From CBDDBU01 sp965226045 (GTDB lineage: Bacteria > Pseudomonadota > Alphaproteobacteria > VGEJ01): DNA of 64,000 bases. Positions 17,148 through 25,871 of the stretch are shown here, in pieces (the first letter of the stretch is position 1; the number at the start of each line of letters is the position of its first letter). The stretch is taken from positions 372,001-436,000 of the forward strand of contig CBDDBU010000028.1 of the NCBI GenBank assembly GCA_965226045.1. The letters are read 5' to 3'. The notes below the pieces were generated by a model. That model did not search any database. It had not been told where the DNA came from and saw only the letters and a program-made list of their open reading frames with translations. Made by a program: the position numbers and the translations under genes.

Positions 17148-18587
17148 ATGCGGACAAGAATAGGAATTGCGCTGGCGGCCGCTACGGCGCTCGCGTTGGG
17201 TTCGGTGCAAACGGCGGCGGCGCAGAGCGCCGATGAGGTTGCGGTCAACGCGGCCAAGCAATTCTCGGGCTCGGAGATCACGATCTTTCTCGAGGCTGGC
17301 TTATCGGAGCTGGGCTTTGAGGTGTCGGCGACCCGAAAGTGGACGGAGCTGACCGGCATCGATGTGAACATGGTCGGCGCGCCGACCAACGAGATGTATT
17401 CGAAGATCGTGCTCGAGCACGAGGGTCGCACCGGCGCTTTCGATGTCGTGGATGTGCAGCCACCGTGGATGCCCGATCTCGTCGAGCTCGGCGCGCTGGA
17501 GCCGCTCGATACATACATCGACAAGTACGGCTACGCCGAGGAACTTGAAGACATCGCGCCGTTCTATCGGGAGGCCTGGAATACCTACAAGGGCACCACC
17601 TACGCCTTTGGCGATGATGGTGATGTGCTGCTGCTGTATTTCCGCAAGGACCTCTTCGAGGATGCTGGCAATCAGTCCAAGTTCACGGAGCAGTACGGCT
17701 ACGATCTGGGCGCGCCGGCCGACTGGGGTCAGTTCGACGACATCTGCCAGTTCTTCACCGACAACTATTCGCCGCAGCTCTATGGCTGCTCGATGGTGCG
17801 CAGTCGCGGTCTGACACTGTTCTTCTGGATGCAGCAGTTCCGGGTCGCAGGCGGCCGGTTCTTCGACCTTGAAACGATGAAATCGACGATGAACAGCGAC
17901 ATCGGCGTCAGCACGCTACAGGCGCTGGTCGACCGCACCCAATACATGCCGCCAGGCAACGCGACCTGGGGCTTCGTCGAGATGCTGAGCGCTTGGCTTG
18001 CCGGTCAGGTGGCCATGACGGTGTCATGGCCGGCCATCGGACGCTGGGCCGAGGGCGTTGGCACCGACCACGAAGCCATGACGTGGATTCCGCAGACCAC
18101 GATCGCCAACAAGGTGGGTTACGGCCTGGTCGGCAAGAACCCCGGCATCGCGCCCGGCTTCGCGCTCGCGGTTTCATCGACGAGCAAAAAGAAAGAGTCG
18201 GCCTACCTGTTCAACCAATGGGCCAACAGCAAGAAGATCAGCTTGGGACGCACCAAGACTCCGGTCTCGATCCGCGATCCGTTCCGCATCTCGCACTATG
18301 AGAGCGCCGAGTTGGCCGCCCAATGGCCGAACGCGGCCGCCTTTCTCAAGACTCTGCGCGAGGGCGGTGAGCTGGGGATTCAGGACCTCTCGCTGCGCAA
18401 TATTGCGGCGTATCAGGAGATCATCAGCAATGCTCTCCAGTCGGCGATCGGCGGGACCGATCCCAAGAAGGCCCTGGATCAAGCGGCCAACGACATGAAC
18501 GATCTGACCGAGCGCGTCGGTGTCGATCTGCAACGGGATGCGTACAAAGCGTGGATCGCTGGGCGCGGCTACCCGCCGGAGATGTAG
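17148..18587 (+). CDS. ABC transporter extracellular solute-binding protein (family 1)
   Basis: This 479-residue periplasmic binding protein is of the sugar/polyol type. The start at 17148 is preceded by GAAGGGAG and gives a clear Sec signal peptide (RIGIALAAATALALGSVQTAAAQ, cleaved near AAAQ). The mature protein has family-1 features such as FDVVDVQPPWMPDLVELGALEPLD and a C-terminal region rich in Trp/Tyr. The two inner-membrane permease genes follow. The ligand cannot be assigned; sugars, sugar alcohols or sugar acids are the usual ones. Confidence 0.9.
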   Translation: MRTRIGIALAAATALALGSVQTAAAQSADEVAVNAAKQFSGSEITIFLEAGLSELGFEVSATRKWTELTGIDVNMVGAPTNEMYSKIVLEHEGRTGAFDVVDVQPPWMPDLVELGALEPLDTYIDKYGYAEELEDIAPFYREAWNTYKGTTYAFGDDGDVLLLYFRKDLFEDAGNQSKFTEQYGYDLGAPADWGQFDDICQFFTDNYSPQLYGCSMVRSRGLTLFFWMQQFRVAGGRFFDLETMKSTMNSDIGVSTLQALVDRTQYMPPGNATWGFVEMLSAWLAGQVAMTVSWPAIGRWAEGVGTDHEAMTWIPQTTIANKVGYGLVGKNPGIAPGFALAVSSTSKKKESAYLFNQWANSKKISLGRTKTPVSIRDPFRISHYESAELAAQWPNAAAFLKTLREGGELGIQDLSLRNIAAYQEIISNALQSAIGGTDPKKALDQAANDMNDLTERVGVDLQRDAYKAWIAGRGYPPEM

Positions 18588-18597
18588 TCAGCGAGGG

Positions 18598-18659
18598 GAT
18601 GCCTGGCGGGGCATCTGGAGATAGAGGCGTGAGCTGGCGGCCGCAGGGCGGTCGCCAGC
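18598..18659 (+). promoter_or_regulatory. Two RNA hairpins between binding-protein and permease genes
   Basis: GATGCC/GGCATC (18598-18603 with 18610-18615) and GCTGGCG/CGCCAGC (18633-18639 with 18653-18659) can fold as successive stem-loops in the 120-bp spacer. Hairpins here typically protect the abundant binding-protein mRNA and reduce read-through to the permeases. There is no U-tract, so they are not classical terminators. Confidence 0.5.
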
Positions 18660-18707
18660 CACCTCCATTCGGCACAGGCTGCCAGCCATGACGACAGCGG
18701 CCGGGCC

Positions 18708-19622
18708 ATGACGATAGCGACGGAGTTCGGCGCGCGCGGCGGCATCCTGGCCGAGCGCAACTTGAAATACGTGCTCATCGCTCCGGCGGTGTTCATCATC
18801 CTGTTCATCGGGCTCTACCCGGTGCTTCACTCACTGGTCGTGAGCTTCCAAGACGTTTCGGTGTTGAGGAAGAACTACGACTTTGTCGGGTTCATGAACT
18901 ACGGCCGTCTGTTCGTGGACGGACGGCTTTGGTACGCGATGCTGCACACTCTCATCATCACGGCCATCGCCCTGCCGCTCGAGCTCGTATTGGGGCTACT
19001 GATGGCGCAACTCTTCCTCGAGAAGATGCCGCTGCGCCAACTGATGGTGGCTCTGGCGATTATCCCGTCGGTGTTGTCGCCGGTCGTGGTCGGGGCAAGC
19101 TGGCGATTGATGTTCGACGACCGTTTCGGCCCGATCAACGCGGCCATCCGCTTGCTGTTCGACGAGCGCTTCTCGCTGCCATGGGTGATCAGTCCGATCG
19201 CCGTCTACCCGGCGCTGCTGATCACCGAGGTGTGGGAGTGGACGCCGTTCATGTTCTTGATGCTGTACGCGGCGCTCTCCAATGTCGACCAGAGCCTGGA
19301 GGAGGCGGCGAAGATCGACGGCGCCGGTTATTGGACCATCTTCTTCAGGATCGCGCTGCCCGCGATCTGGCCGGTGATGGCGATCGCGCTGATCATCCGC
19401 GCGCTCGATCTGGTGCGGATCTTCGACATCGCGTGGGTGCTGACGCGCGGCGGGCCGGGCACCTTCACTGAGACCATCTCGATCTATCTATACCAGCGGG
19501 GCTTTCGACAGTTTGAAACGAGCTACACCGCCGCGATGGTGGTCATGATCGTGATCGTGCTGTCAGTGGTGGTCGTTTGGTTCCTACGGCGCATGGAAGT
19601 GACGGGCGCGCAGGCGCGATGA
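18708..19622 (+). CDS. ABC transporter permease (MalF/UgpA type)
   Basis: This 304-residue inner-membrane permease has six predicted hydrophobic helices, the first being VLIAPAVFIILFIGLYPVLH. The cytoplasmic EAA loop, which contacts the ATPase, reads EEAAKIDGAGYWTIFFRIALP. It is the first permease of a pair and overlaps the second by an ATGA junction at 19619. No ATP-binding gene follows, so the transporter must use an ATPase encoded elsewhere, as happens for MsmX/UgpC-like shared ATPases. Confidence 0.92.
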   Translation: MTIATEFGARGGILAERNLKYVLIAPAVFIILFIGLYPVLHSLVVSFQDVSVLRKNYDFVGFMNYGRLFVDGRLWYAMLHTLIITAIALPLELVLGLLMAQLFLEKMPLRQLMVALAIIPSVLSPVVVGASWRLMFDDRFGPINAAIRLLFDERFSLPWVISPIAVYPALLITEVWEWTPFMFLMLYAALSNVDQSLEEAAKIDGAGYWTIFFRIALPAIWPVMAIALIIRALDLVRIFDIAWVLTRGGPGTFTETISIYLYQRGFRQFETSYTAAMVVMIVIVLSVVVVWFLRRMEVTGAQAR

Positions 19623-20440
19623 GGCGGGGCCCGCTCAACATGTGGCTGCGCTTCGTGGTCGGGCTGCTGGTCATACTCATTGTCGTGTTCCCGGTCTACT
19701 GGCTGTTCTCCATGGCATTCAAGACGCCGAACGAGATATTTGCCTTCCCGCCAGTGTGGTTTCCGGGCTCGCTCTATGTCGAGAATTTCAAGGCGATGTG
19801 GCGCACCGACGACCTGGTCCCGGTGTGGAACAGCATCGTCATTTCGACCATCAGCACCGCGATCGCGCTCTGCCTCGGCACCGTCTGCGCCTACTCGATG
19901 GCCCGCTTCCGCACGGGCGGCGACAACTTCGCGATCTGGATCCTCTCGCAACGGATGCTGCCGCCGATCGCCATCGTCTTTCCGCTATTTCTTGCGTACG
20001 CGTTCCTAGGTTGGGTCGATACCTGGCACGGGATGATCCTGGTTTATACGGCGTTCAATCTACCGTTCGTGATCTGGATGATGCGTGGCTACATCCAAGA
20101 CGTGCCGGTCGAGTTGGAGGAGAGCGCGTTGGTCGACGGCTGCACCCGCTGGCAGTCATTGATCCGGGTCGTGTTGCCAATGTCGCGGACCGGCTTGTTT
20201 GCGACCGGGGTGTTCACGTTCATCTTCACCTGGAACGAGTTCGCCTTCGCCTTTGTCCTCACGCGCGACGGGGTTCTGACCTTTCCGGTCCATGTCTCGC
20301 ACTACTTTGGCGCGCTCTCGACCTATTGGGGCAAAGTCGGGGTGATCTCGCTGATCGCGACCCTGCCCGTATTTTTCACGGTCGCTTTCTTTCAGCGCTA
20401 CATCGTGCGCGGCATGAGCATGGGCGCGCTCAAGGGCTAG
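19619..20440 (+). CDS. ABC transporter permease (MalG/UgpE type)
   Basis: This 273-residue inner-membrane permease starts at the ATG at 19619 (MRRGPLNMWLRF), overlapping the previous stop by four bases. The first helix is VVGLLVILIVVFPVYWLFS. The EAA loop is LEESALVDGCTRWQSLIRVVLPM, and the C-terminal FFQRYIVRGMSMGALKG is a common ending of MalG-type permeases. Longer in-frame upstream codons are rejected because they would overlap the previous gene. It is the last gene of the transporter operon and converges on the DUF1499 gene. Confidence 0.92.
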   Translation: MRRGPLNMWLRFVVGLLVILIVVFPVYWLFSMAFKTPNEIFAFPPVWFPGSLYVENFKAMWRTDDLVPVWNSIVISTISTAIALCLGTVCAYSMARFRTGGDNFAIWILSQRMLPPIAIVFPLFLAYAFLGWVDTWHGMILVYTAFNLPFVIWMMRGYIQDVPVELEESALVDGCTRWQSLIRVVLPMSRTGLFATGVFTFIFTWNEFAFAFVLTRDGVLTFPVHVSHYFGALSTYWGKVGVISLIATLPVFFTVAFFQRYIVRGMSMGALKG

Positions 20441-20946
20441 CCACCGAGCTTGGCGAGCCAGGCTTCGATCCTGGCCTTGTTGGCGCCGAGGTCGCTGTGG
20501 CCATAGACAGCGCGACTGTACACGGCGAGGGTCGAAAGCCCGGGCTCGGTCTCGATGAAGCGCACCGTGATGATGTCGGGGAAGCGCCAATAGGCGGTCC
20601 GCTGCACGTAATCGAATTGCCAGCCATCGTTGCTCTCACCGAGTAGCGTCACAGAGGGTTCTGCGCTTGCCATGGCTTGCCAGCGATCGCGCAAGGCGTC
20701 GATCGGGATGTCGAACGCCGGCGCCGTGGCGTCGGTGGGCGCGGCGCAAAAGTCCTCCGGACACACGAGATACTGGTTCGGTGTTGTCGCGAGCGCGAGC
20801 GTCGCGAACGCGACGGGCGCCACGCCACCGACGTGCAGGGCGCCTGCGAGAACGCGTCCGCCCGCCCCGGTAAAGAATAGGAAGGCGATCGCGATGATGG
20901 CGATCCACATCACGATTGCCACGCCGATGACGATGCGCCGGATCAT
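20437..20946 (-). CDS. DUF1499 family protein, membrane-anchored
   Basis: This 169-residue protein has one N-terminal membrane helix (IVIGVAIVMWIAIIAIAFLF) and a second hydrophobic stretch near residues 37-52. The DUF1499 domain follows and includes NQYLVCPEDFCA, VTLLGESNDGWQFDYVQRTAYWRFPD and a YSRAVYGHSDLGANKARIEAWL ending. The function of DUF1499 is unknown. Its stop overlaps the stop of the permease gene on the other strand at a CTAG palindrome. It appears to be a single-gene unit. Confidence 0.8.
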   Translation of the reverse strand: MIRRIVIGVAIVMWIAIIAIAFLFFTGAGGRVLAGALHVGGVAPVAFATLALATTPNQYLVCPEDFCAAPTDATAPAFDIPIDALRDRWQAMASAEPSVTLLGESNDGWQFDYVQRTAYWRFPDIITVRFIETEPGLSTLAVYSRAVYGHSDLGANKARIEAWLAKLGG

Positions 20947-21075
20947 TGGGTTGCCTCGCCGGTAGTGGGCTTGCGCACGCTTTGCCGCGTGACTCGCGCC
21001 ACGCGGAACCCCTGTACTAGGATGCCCGAATCGTGCCCGCTATCCAAGCGATGGCCGATAGGAGGACGTGTGCCG

Positions 21076-21588
21076 ATGCCACTGATGCCCAGGACCAAGG
21101 CGCCGGAGCTGGCGGTCGAGACGGTCGATGGCGGCCGCTGGCGCCTGTCGGAGCGGACGCCGCGAAACTTCACGCTGATCGTCTTCTACCGTGGCCTCCA
21201 TTGCCCGATCTGCGCCAACTATCTGCGCGACCTCGATCGCAAGGTCGCTGACTTTGCCGAGCGGGGTGTCGATGTCATCACCGTGAGCGGCGACGATGGT
21301 GCTAGCGCCGCGGCGACCAAGGCCGAGTGGGCCGTAGAGAAGCTGGCGATCGGCTATGGCCAATCGATCGCCTCAATGCGCGAATGGGGCCTCTATATCT
21401 CGACCGCGATCAAGGAATCCGAACCGGCCGAATTCGGCGAACCTGCCGTGTTCCTGATCCGACCCGACGGCGAGGTTTTCTACGTCGCCGTCAACAGCGC
21501 GCCGTGGGGCCGGCCGAGCTTCCGCGATCTGTTGGGGGGGATCGACTATGTGCTGGCACACAATTCCCCGCCGCGGGGGGTGACCTGA
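21076..21588 (+). CDS. Peroxiredoxin-like AhpC/TSA family protein
   Basis: This 170-residue thioredoxin-fold protein starts at the ATG at 21076, with an AGGAGG site 11 bp upstream. The redox region reads FYRGLHCPICANYLRDLD. This CPIC motif in place of the classical peroxiredoxin VCPTE marks the AhpC/TSA-like subgroup often annotated as redoxin. It is a soluble protein and may reduce peroxides or act as a thiol reductase. It lies 2 bp before the MaoC gene, so it heads the CoA-thioester operon and may have been recruited with it. Confidence 0.82.
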   Translation: MPLMPRTKAPELAVETVDGGRWRLSERTPRNFTLIVFYRGLHCPICANYLRDLDRKVADFAERGVDVITVSGDDGASAAATKAEWAVEKLAIGYGQSIASMREWGLYISTAIKESEPAEFGEPAVFLIRPDGEVFYVAVNSAPWGRPSFRDLLGGIDYVLAHNSPPRGVT

Positions 21589-21590
21589 CC

Positions 21591-22127
21591 ATGGTGGCAG
21601 TCGCCAAGCAAATCGGCGCCGGTCGCTTCCGCGAGGATGTCGGGCGCTACTACGAGGACTTCGAGGTGGGGGCCGTGTACGAGCATCGTCCAGCCCGCAC
21701 CCTCACCGAGAGCGACAATACCTGGTTCACGCTGCTGACCATGAATACTCACCCGATCCACCTCGATGCCGAGTACGGTAAGGCCAGCGAGTTCGGCCAG
21801 CGTCTGGTAGTGAGCACGCTGACGCTGTCGGTGCTGGTCGGCATGAGCGTCTCCGACATCAGCCAGAAGGCGATCGCAAATCTCGGCTGGACCGATATCA
21901 AGATACCGGCTCCGCTGTTCGTCGGCGATACGCTGTACGCCGAGTCCGAGGTTCTCTCGAAGCGCGAATCGCGCTCGCGTCCCGAACAGGGAATCGTCAG
22001 CGTGCGGACTATCGGCTCGAAGCAGGGCGGCGAGGTGGTAATGAGCTTCGAGCGGACGGTTCTGGTGCCGAAGCGCGGGTTTGGGGTCGAGGATCTGATG
22101 GATCAGGCAAGCGGAGATCAGAGATGA
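21591..22127 (+). CDS. MaoC-family enoyl-CoA hydratase (mesaconyl-CoA hydratase-like)
   Basis: This 178-residue single hot-dog-fold hydratase adds water to 2-enoyl-CoA esters. The catalytic region includes YYEDFEVGAVYEH, TESDNTWFTLLTMNTHPIHLDAEYG (Asp and His of the hydratase 2 motif) and a C-terminal RTVLVPKRG. The TLLTMNTHPIHLD pattern is shared with mesaconyl-CoA hydratases. It starts right after the redoxin gene and overlaps the acyl-CoA dehydrogenase gene by ATGA. In this operon it would hydrate the enoyl-CoA produced by the dehydrogenase. Confidence 0.85.
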   Translation: MVAVAKQIGAGRFREDVGRYYEDFEVGAVYEHRPARTLTESDNTWFTLLTMNTHPIHLDAEYGKASEFGQRLVVSTLTLSVLVGMSVSDISQKAIANLGWTDIKIPAPLFVGDTLYAESEVLSKRESRSRPEQGIVSVRTIGSKQGGEVVMSFERTVLVPKRGFGVEDLMDQASGDQR

Positions 22128-23299
22128 GCGCGGAGACAGTGCACGCGAACGAACTCGACGCCGGGGACGAGACGCTGATGCTGGAGAGCATCGACCGATG
22201 GCTTGAGCGCGACGTGAGACCCCACGTGAAGCGCTTCGACCACGCCGATGAGTACCCGCACGCCATCGTCGAGCAAATGCGTGAGCTCGGCCTGTTCGGC
22301 GCCACGATCGGCCGCGACTACGGGGGGCTGGGCCTTTCGGTCGAGACCTATGCGCGGATCGTCGCGCGGATCGCGGAGGTGTGGATGGCGCTCACCGGCG
22401 TCTTCAACTCCCATCTGATCATGTCGGCGATTCTCGAGCGCCGTGGCACCGAGGCGCAGAAACGCGAGTTCCTGCCGCGCTTCGCTGCGGGCGAGTTGCG
22501 CGGCGCGCTGTCACTGACCGAACCCGACGCCGGCACCGACCTCCAGGGCATCCGCACGCGCGCGGTGCGCGACGGCGACGAGTATGTCGTCAACGGCACC
22601 AAGATGTGGACCACCAACGGCGTCCACGGCAGCTGCTTCGCGGTTCTGGTCAAGACCGACCCCGACGCCGAGCCCCGCCACAAGGGAATGGCGATGCTAC
22701 TGGCCGAGAAGGGGCCGGGCTTCGAGGTCGCGGGCCAGCTCCGCAAGCTCGGCTATAAGAGCATCGATACCGCCGAGCTCGTATTTCAGGACTATCGGGT
22801 GCCGGTGGACCGATTGATCGGTGGCGAGGAGGGGCATGGATTTCATCAGGCGGTCGGCGGTCTGGAGCTGGGCCGTATCAATGTCGCGGCGCGCGGGGTC
22901 GGACTCGCCAAGGCGGCACTCATGGACTCCATCGCCTACGCCCAGGTGCGCAAGACCTTCGGCAAGCCGATCTGCCAGCATCAGGCGATACAGCTCAAGC
23001 TCGCCGACATGGCGACGCGCTATGAGGCCGCCCGATTGCTAACTGAACAGGCGGCGCGCGCTTACGACGCGGGTGAACGTTGCGACCTCGAGGCGGGGAT
23101 GGCAAAGCTGCACTCCTCGGAGGCGGCGCTCTCGAACGCCGAGGACGCGATGCGCATTCATGGCGCCTACGGCTACTCGACCGAGCTCGATATCGAGCGT
23201 TACTTTCGTGACGCGCCGTTGTTGTGCATCGGCGAGGGCACCAACGAGATTCAACGCCTGATCATCGCTCGCCAGCTGGTGGTGCGGAACCCGGTCTGA
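22124..23299 (+). CDS. Acyl-CoA dehydrogenase
   Basis: This 391-residue flavoenzyme introduces a 2,3-double bond into an acyl-CoA and passes electrons to ETF. Visible motifs are ALSLTEPDAGTDLQG and MWTTNGVHGSCF (FAD contacts), LGRINVAARGVGLAKAAL and the C-terminal CIGEGTNEIQRLIIARQLV. In the last, the Glu of GEGTNE is in the position of the MCAD catalytic base. It overlaps the MaoC gene by four bases. Its family resembles glutaryl- or methylsuccinyl-CoA-type dehydrogenases in general pattern, but the substrate cannot be fixed. Confidence 0.93.
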   Translation: MSAETVHANELDAGDETLMLESIDRWLERDVRPHVKRFDHADEYPHAIVEQMRELGLFGATIGRDYGGLGLSVETYARIVARIAEVWMALTGVFNSHLIMSAILERRGTEAQKREFLPRFAAGELRGALSLTEPDAGTDLQGIRTRAVRDGDEYVVNGTKMWTTNGVHGSCFAVLVKTDPDAEPRHKGMAMLLAEKGPGFEVAGQLRKLGYKSIDTAELVFQDYRVPVDRLIGGEEGHGFHQAVGGLELGRINVAARGVGLAKAALMDSIAYAQVRKTFGKPICQHQAIQLKLADMATRYEAARLLTEQAARAYDAGERCDLEAGMAKLHSSEAALSNAEDAMRIHGAYGYSTELDIERYFRDAPLLCIGEGTNEIQRLIIARQLVVRNPV

Positions 23300-23332
23300 C
23301 CGCTGAAACCTTCCGGCAGGGCAGCGTTATTC

Positions 23333-23515
23333 TTAGTGCAGGGCCGTGGCGGCGGAGACGCGGGCGGCCGCCACGGCGGGATCGATGCCGTTGAGGACCG
23401 GCACGGTTTCGGCGCCCATGCGGTACGACTTGGTGAGTCCTCGGACCGCGAGTAGTGGCGTTGGTTGGACATCGACCGCCGCCGAAGGCTCGCATTCGGA
23501 TGCTAGAGCTCGCAT
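23333..23515 (-). pseudogene. ABC transporter ATP-binding protein, N-terminal fragment (LolD/MacB-like)
   Basis: A short frame reads LLAVRGLTKSYRMGAETVPV followed by LNGID, the standard first beta strands of LolD/MacB-type ATPases. It then runs into unrelated sequence and a stop before any Walker A motif. It lies in the 370-bp gap between the acyl-CoA dehydrogenase and CoA-transferase genes on the opposite strand. I read it as a decayed remnant of an inserted or ancestral transporter gene. Nothing else is recognised in this gap. Confidence 0.55.
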
Positions 23516-23670
23516 GTGGTGGCGACGCTACGTGAGGTCGCCAGTGGGCGCGACCCAAAATCCTTGCGATTTGCTCCCGCCAAAAGCCCCCTCTACGATA
23601 CTCATTGCCACCTCCACGACAATGATCGCCGGGCGTTCATGCCCCGCCCCGGCTGAGGCCATCACCCGAC

Positions 23671-24867
23671 ATGAAAGCGCTCTCGGACATCGTCATGCTC
23701 GACCTGACGCACGTGCTCGCGGGGCCGTATGGCACCATGCTGCTCGCCGATCTTGGCGCCCGGACGATCAAGATCGAACCTCTGGGCGGCGAGCTGACGC
23801 GAGGATTTCTCGCCGACGATCCGAAGCACGCCTTCAAGGGCATGGGCGCCTATTCGCTAGCGCTTAACCGCAACAAACAGAGCGTCTGCCTCGATCTCAA
23901 GCGCGAAGAGGGTCTGGCGCTGTTCTATGATCTGGTCGCCAAGGCCGATGTCGTCTTCGACAATTTCAGCGCCGGCGTCACCGAACGCCTCAAGATCGAC
24001 CATCCCAGGCTGACCGTCGTCAATCCGCGCATTGTCAGCTGCTCGGTGACTGGCTTCGGCCACACCGGGCCCGGCCGCGACCGCACCGCTTTCGACATGG
24101 TGGTACAGGCAGGCGGTGGCGGCATGTCGATCACCGGCACTCCCGCCGTCGCGCCGCTCCGCGCGGGCATTCCGTTCGGCGATGTCGGCGGGGGCATGCT
24201 GGGCGCGCTTGGCGTGCTCGCGGCGCTACACGCGCGCGAGATGACCGGTCGCGGCCAGCAGGTGGATATCGCCATGCTCGACGGCCAGGTCTCGTTCCTG
24301 AGCTACATGGCGGCCATGCATCTGTTGTCGGGCGAGCAGCCACCGGCGCTCGGCAACGAGCATTTTCTGCATGTGCCCTACAACGCCTATGCGACCAAGA
24401 CCCGCCATCTCGTCATCGCCATCATTACCGACGGGTTCTGGCGCGCCCTGGTGGAGGCGTTGGACGACGACCGCCTACGCGATCCCGCGTTCGATCGCCA
24501 GCCCGGGCGCTGGCCGCGCCGCGATTTCATCAACGAGGTAGTGCAGGAAGTGCTGCTGACTCAAAGCTGCGAATACTGGATCGAGAAGATGGGCCCGGCG
24601 CGAGTTCCCCATGGCCCCGTCAACGATTTAGCTCACGCCCTCGACGACGAGCAGGTCCGCTTCCGCGACATGGTGGTGGAGGTCGAGCACCCCGAGGGCG
24701 GCACGGTGCGGATGCCGGGCAACCCGGTCAAACTCAGCGATACCCACGAAGAAAGCTTCTCGCCGGCGCCGCTGTGCGGTCAACACACCGACGAGGTGTT
24801 GGGTGATATGCTGGGCTTGAGCGCCGAGCGCCTCGCGATCCTGCGCGCCGCCGGCGTGATCGCCTAA
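23671..24867 (+). CDS. CaiB/BaiF (family III) CoA-transferase
   Basis: This 398-residue enzyme transfers CoA between carboxylic acids through aspartyl intermediates. The N-terminal DLTHVLAGPYGTMLLADLGARTIKIE is the family signature. The catalytic Asp lies in RTAFDMVVQAGGGGMSITG. The C-terminal PVKLSDTHEESFSPAPLCGQHTDEVL fits the usual ending. It probably activates the acid whose CoA ester is processed by the neighbouring dehydrogenase, hydratase and lyase. It is separated from the dehydrogenase gene by a 370-bp gap, so it may have its own promoter. Confidence 0.92.
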   Translation: MKALSDIVMLDLTHVLAGPYGTMLLADLGARTIKIEPLGGELTRGFLADDPKHAFKGMGAYSLALNRNKQSVCLDLKREEGLALFYDLVAKADVVFDNFSAGVTERLKIDHPRLTVVNPRIVSCSVTGFGHTGPGRDRTAFDMVVQAGGGGMSITGTPAVAPLRAGIPFGDVGGGMLGALGVLAALHAREMTGRGQQVDIAMLDGQVSFLSYMAAMHLLSGEQPPALGNEHFLHVPYNAYATKTRHLVIAIITDGFWRALVEALDDDRLRDPAFDRQPGRWPRRDFINEVVQEVLLTQSCEYWIEKMGPARVPHGPVNDLAHALDDEQVRFRDMVVEVEHPEGGTVRMPGNPVKLSDTHEESFSPAPLCGQHTDEVLGDMLGLSAERLAILRAAGVIA

Positions 24868-24888
24868 ACTGCGGTTTTGGGGAACCCG

Positions 24889-25803
24889 ATGGTCGAGACC
24901 GTGCATATCAACGAGGTGGGCCTGCGCGACGGGCTACAGATTCAGCCGCGGTTCGTGCCGACCGCCGGCAAGCTGGAGCTGTGCCGGGCGCTGATCGACG
25001 CCGGTGTGCGCAAGATCGAGGCGACCAGCTTCGTCTCGCCCAAGGCGGTGCCGCAGATGGCGGACGCCGGCGAGCTGTTTCCAGCGCTGCCGATGCGCGC
25101 GGGCGTACATTATTCGGCACTGGTGCCCAACGAGAAGGGCTATGAGCGCGCGCGCGCGGCCGGCGCGGACACCGTCGCGCTGGTCATCGCCACCACCGAA
25201 ACCTTCAACCGGCGCAACATTAACATGTCGTTCGCCGAGGCGCTCGCCGTCAACCAGGCGGTGATCGCGCGCGCCCGCGCCGATGGCGTGCATGCGCGGG
25301 CCTACATTTCGGGCGCTTTCGTCTGTCCCTACGAGGGCGTGACGCCGCTCGCGCGCCTGCTCGACTTGACTGAGCGCCTGCTCGATGCGGGCGCCGACGA
25401 GGTCGGGATCGCCGACACCATCGGCGCCGGCCACCCCAAACAATGCCAGGAGATTTTCTCGGCCGTCGTCGGTCGCTGGGGGGTGGAGCGCTTCAGCGCT
25501 CACTTCCATGACACCCGCGCGATGGGCCTGGTGCTGGCCTGGGTCGCGCTACAAGAGGGCATCCGGAAGCTCGATTCCTCGATCGGCGGCCTCGGCGGCT
25601 GCCCGTTCGCGCCCGGCGCCGCCGGCAACCTGGCGACCGAGGATTTGGTCTTCATGCTCGAACAATCGGGCTACCGGACTGGCATCGACGTGGCCGGGTT
25701 GCGCGCGGCGGTGGCCATCGCCGAACGCTTGCTCGGCCGCCCGCTCGGCGGTCGCATCACCCCGTGGTGGCGCGGCCAAGCCAAGAAGGCCGCCGCCGAG
25801 TAG
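24889..25803 (+). CDS. Hydroxymethylglutaryl-CoA lyase family protein
   Basis: This 304-residue TIM-barrel lyase of the HMG-CoA lyase/citramalyl-CoA lyase family cleaves 3-hydroxy-3-methylacyl-CoA esters. VGLRDGLQIQPRFV carries the catalytic Arg and the metal Asp. The FSAHFHDTRAMGL loop carries the metal histidines, and GGLGGCPFAPGAAGNLATED is the active-site Cys loop. The ATG at 24889 is preferred; a TTG at 24877 is in frame. It follows the CoA-transferase gene by 21 bp and is the last gene of the operon. The product would be acetyl-CoA or a related CoA ester plus a 2- or 3-oxo acid. Confidence 0.92.
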   Translation: MVETVHINEVGLRDGLQIQPRFVPTAGKLELCRALIDAGVRKIEATSFVSPKAVPQMADAGELFPALPMRAGVHYSALVPNEKGYERARAAGADTVALVIATTETFNRRNINMSFAEALAVNQAVIARARADGVHARAYISGAFVCPYEGVTPLARLLDLTERLLDAGADEVGIADTIGAGHPKQCQEIFSAVVGRWGVERFSAHFHDTRAMGLVLAWVALQEGIRKLDSSIGGLGGCPFAPGAAGNLATEDLVFMLEQSGYRTGIDVAGLRAAVAIAERLLGRPLGGRITPWWRGQAKKAAAE

Positions 25804-25871
25804 GGGTGCGCGACTGGCGGGTCTTGCGCGAAAGCTGCTATCAAGATGACCGCAACGGGCGGTGAGCGGCC

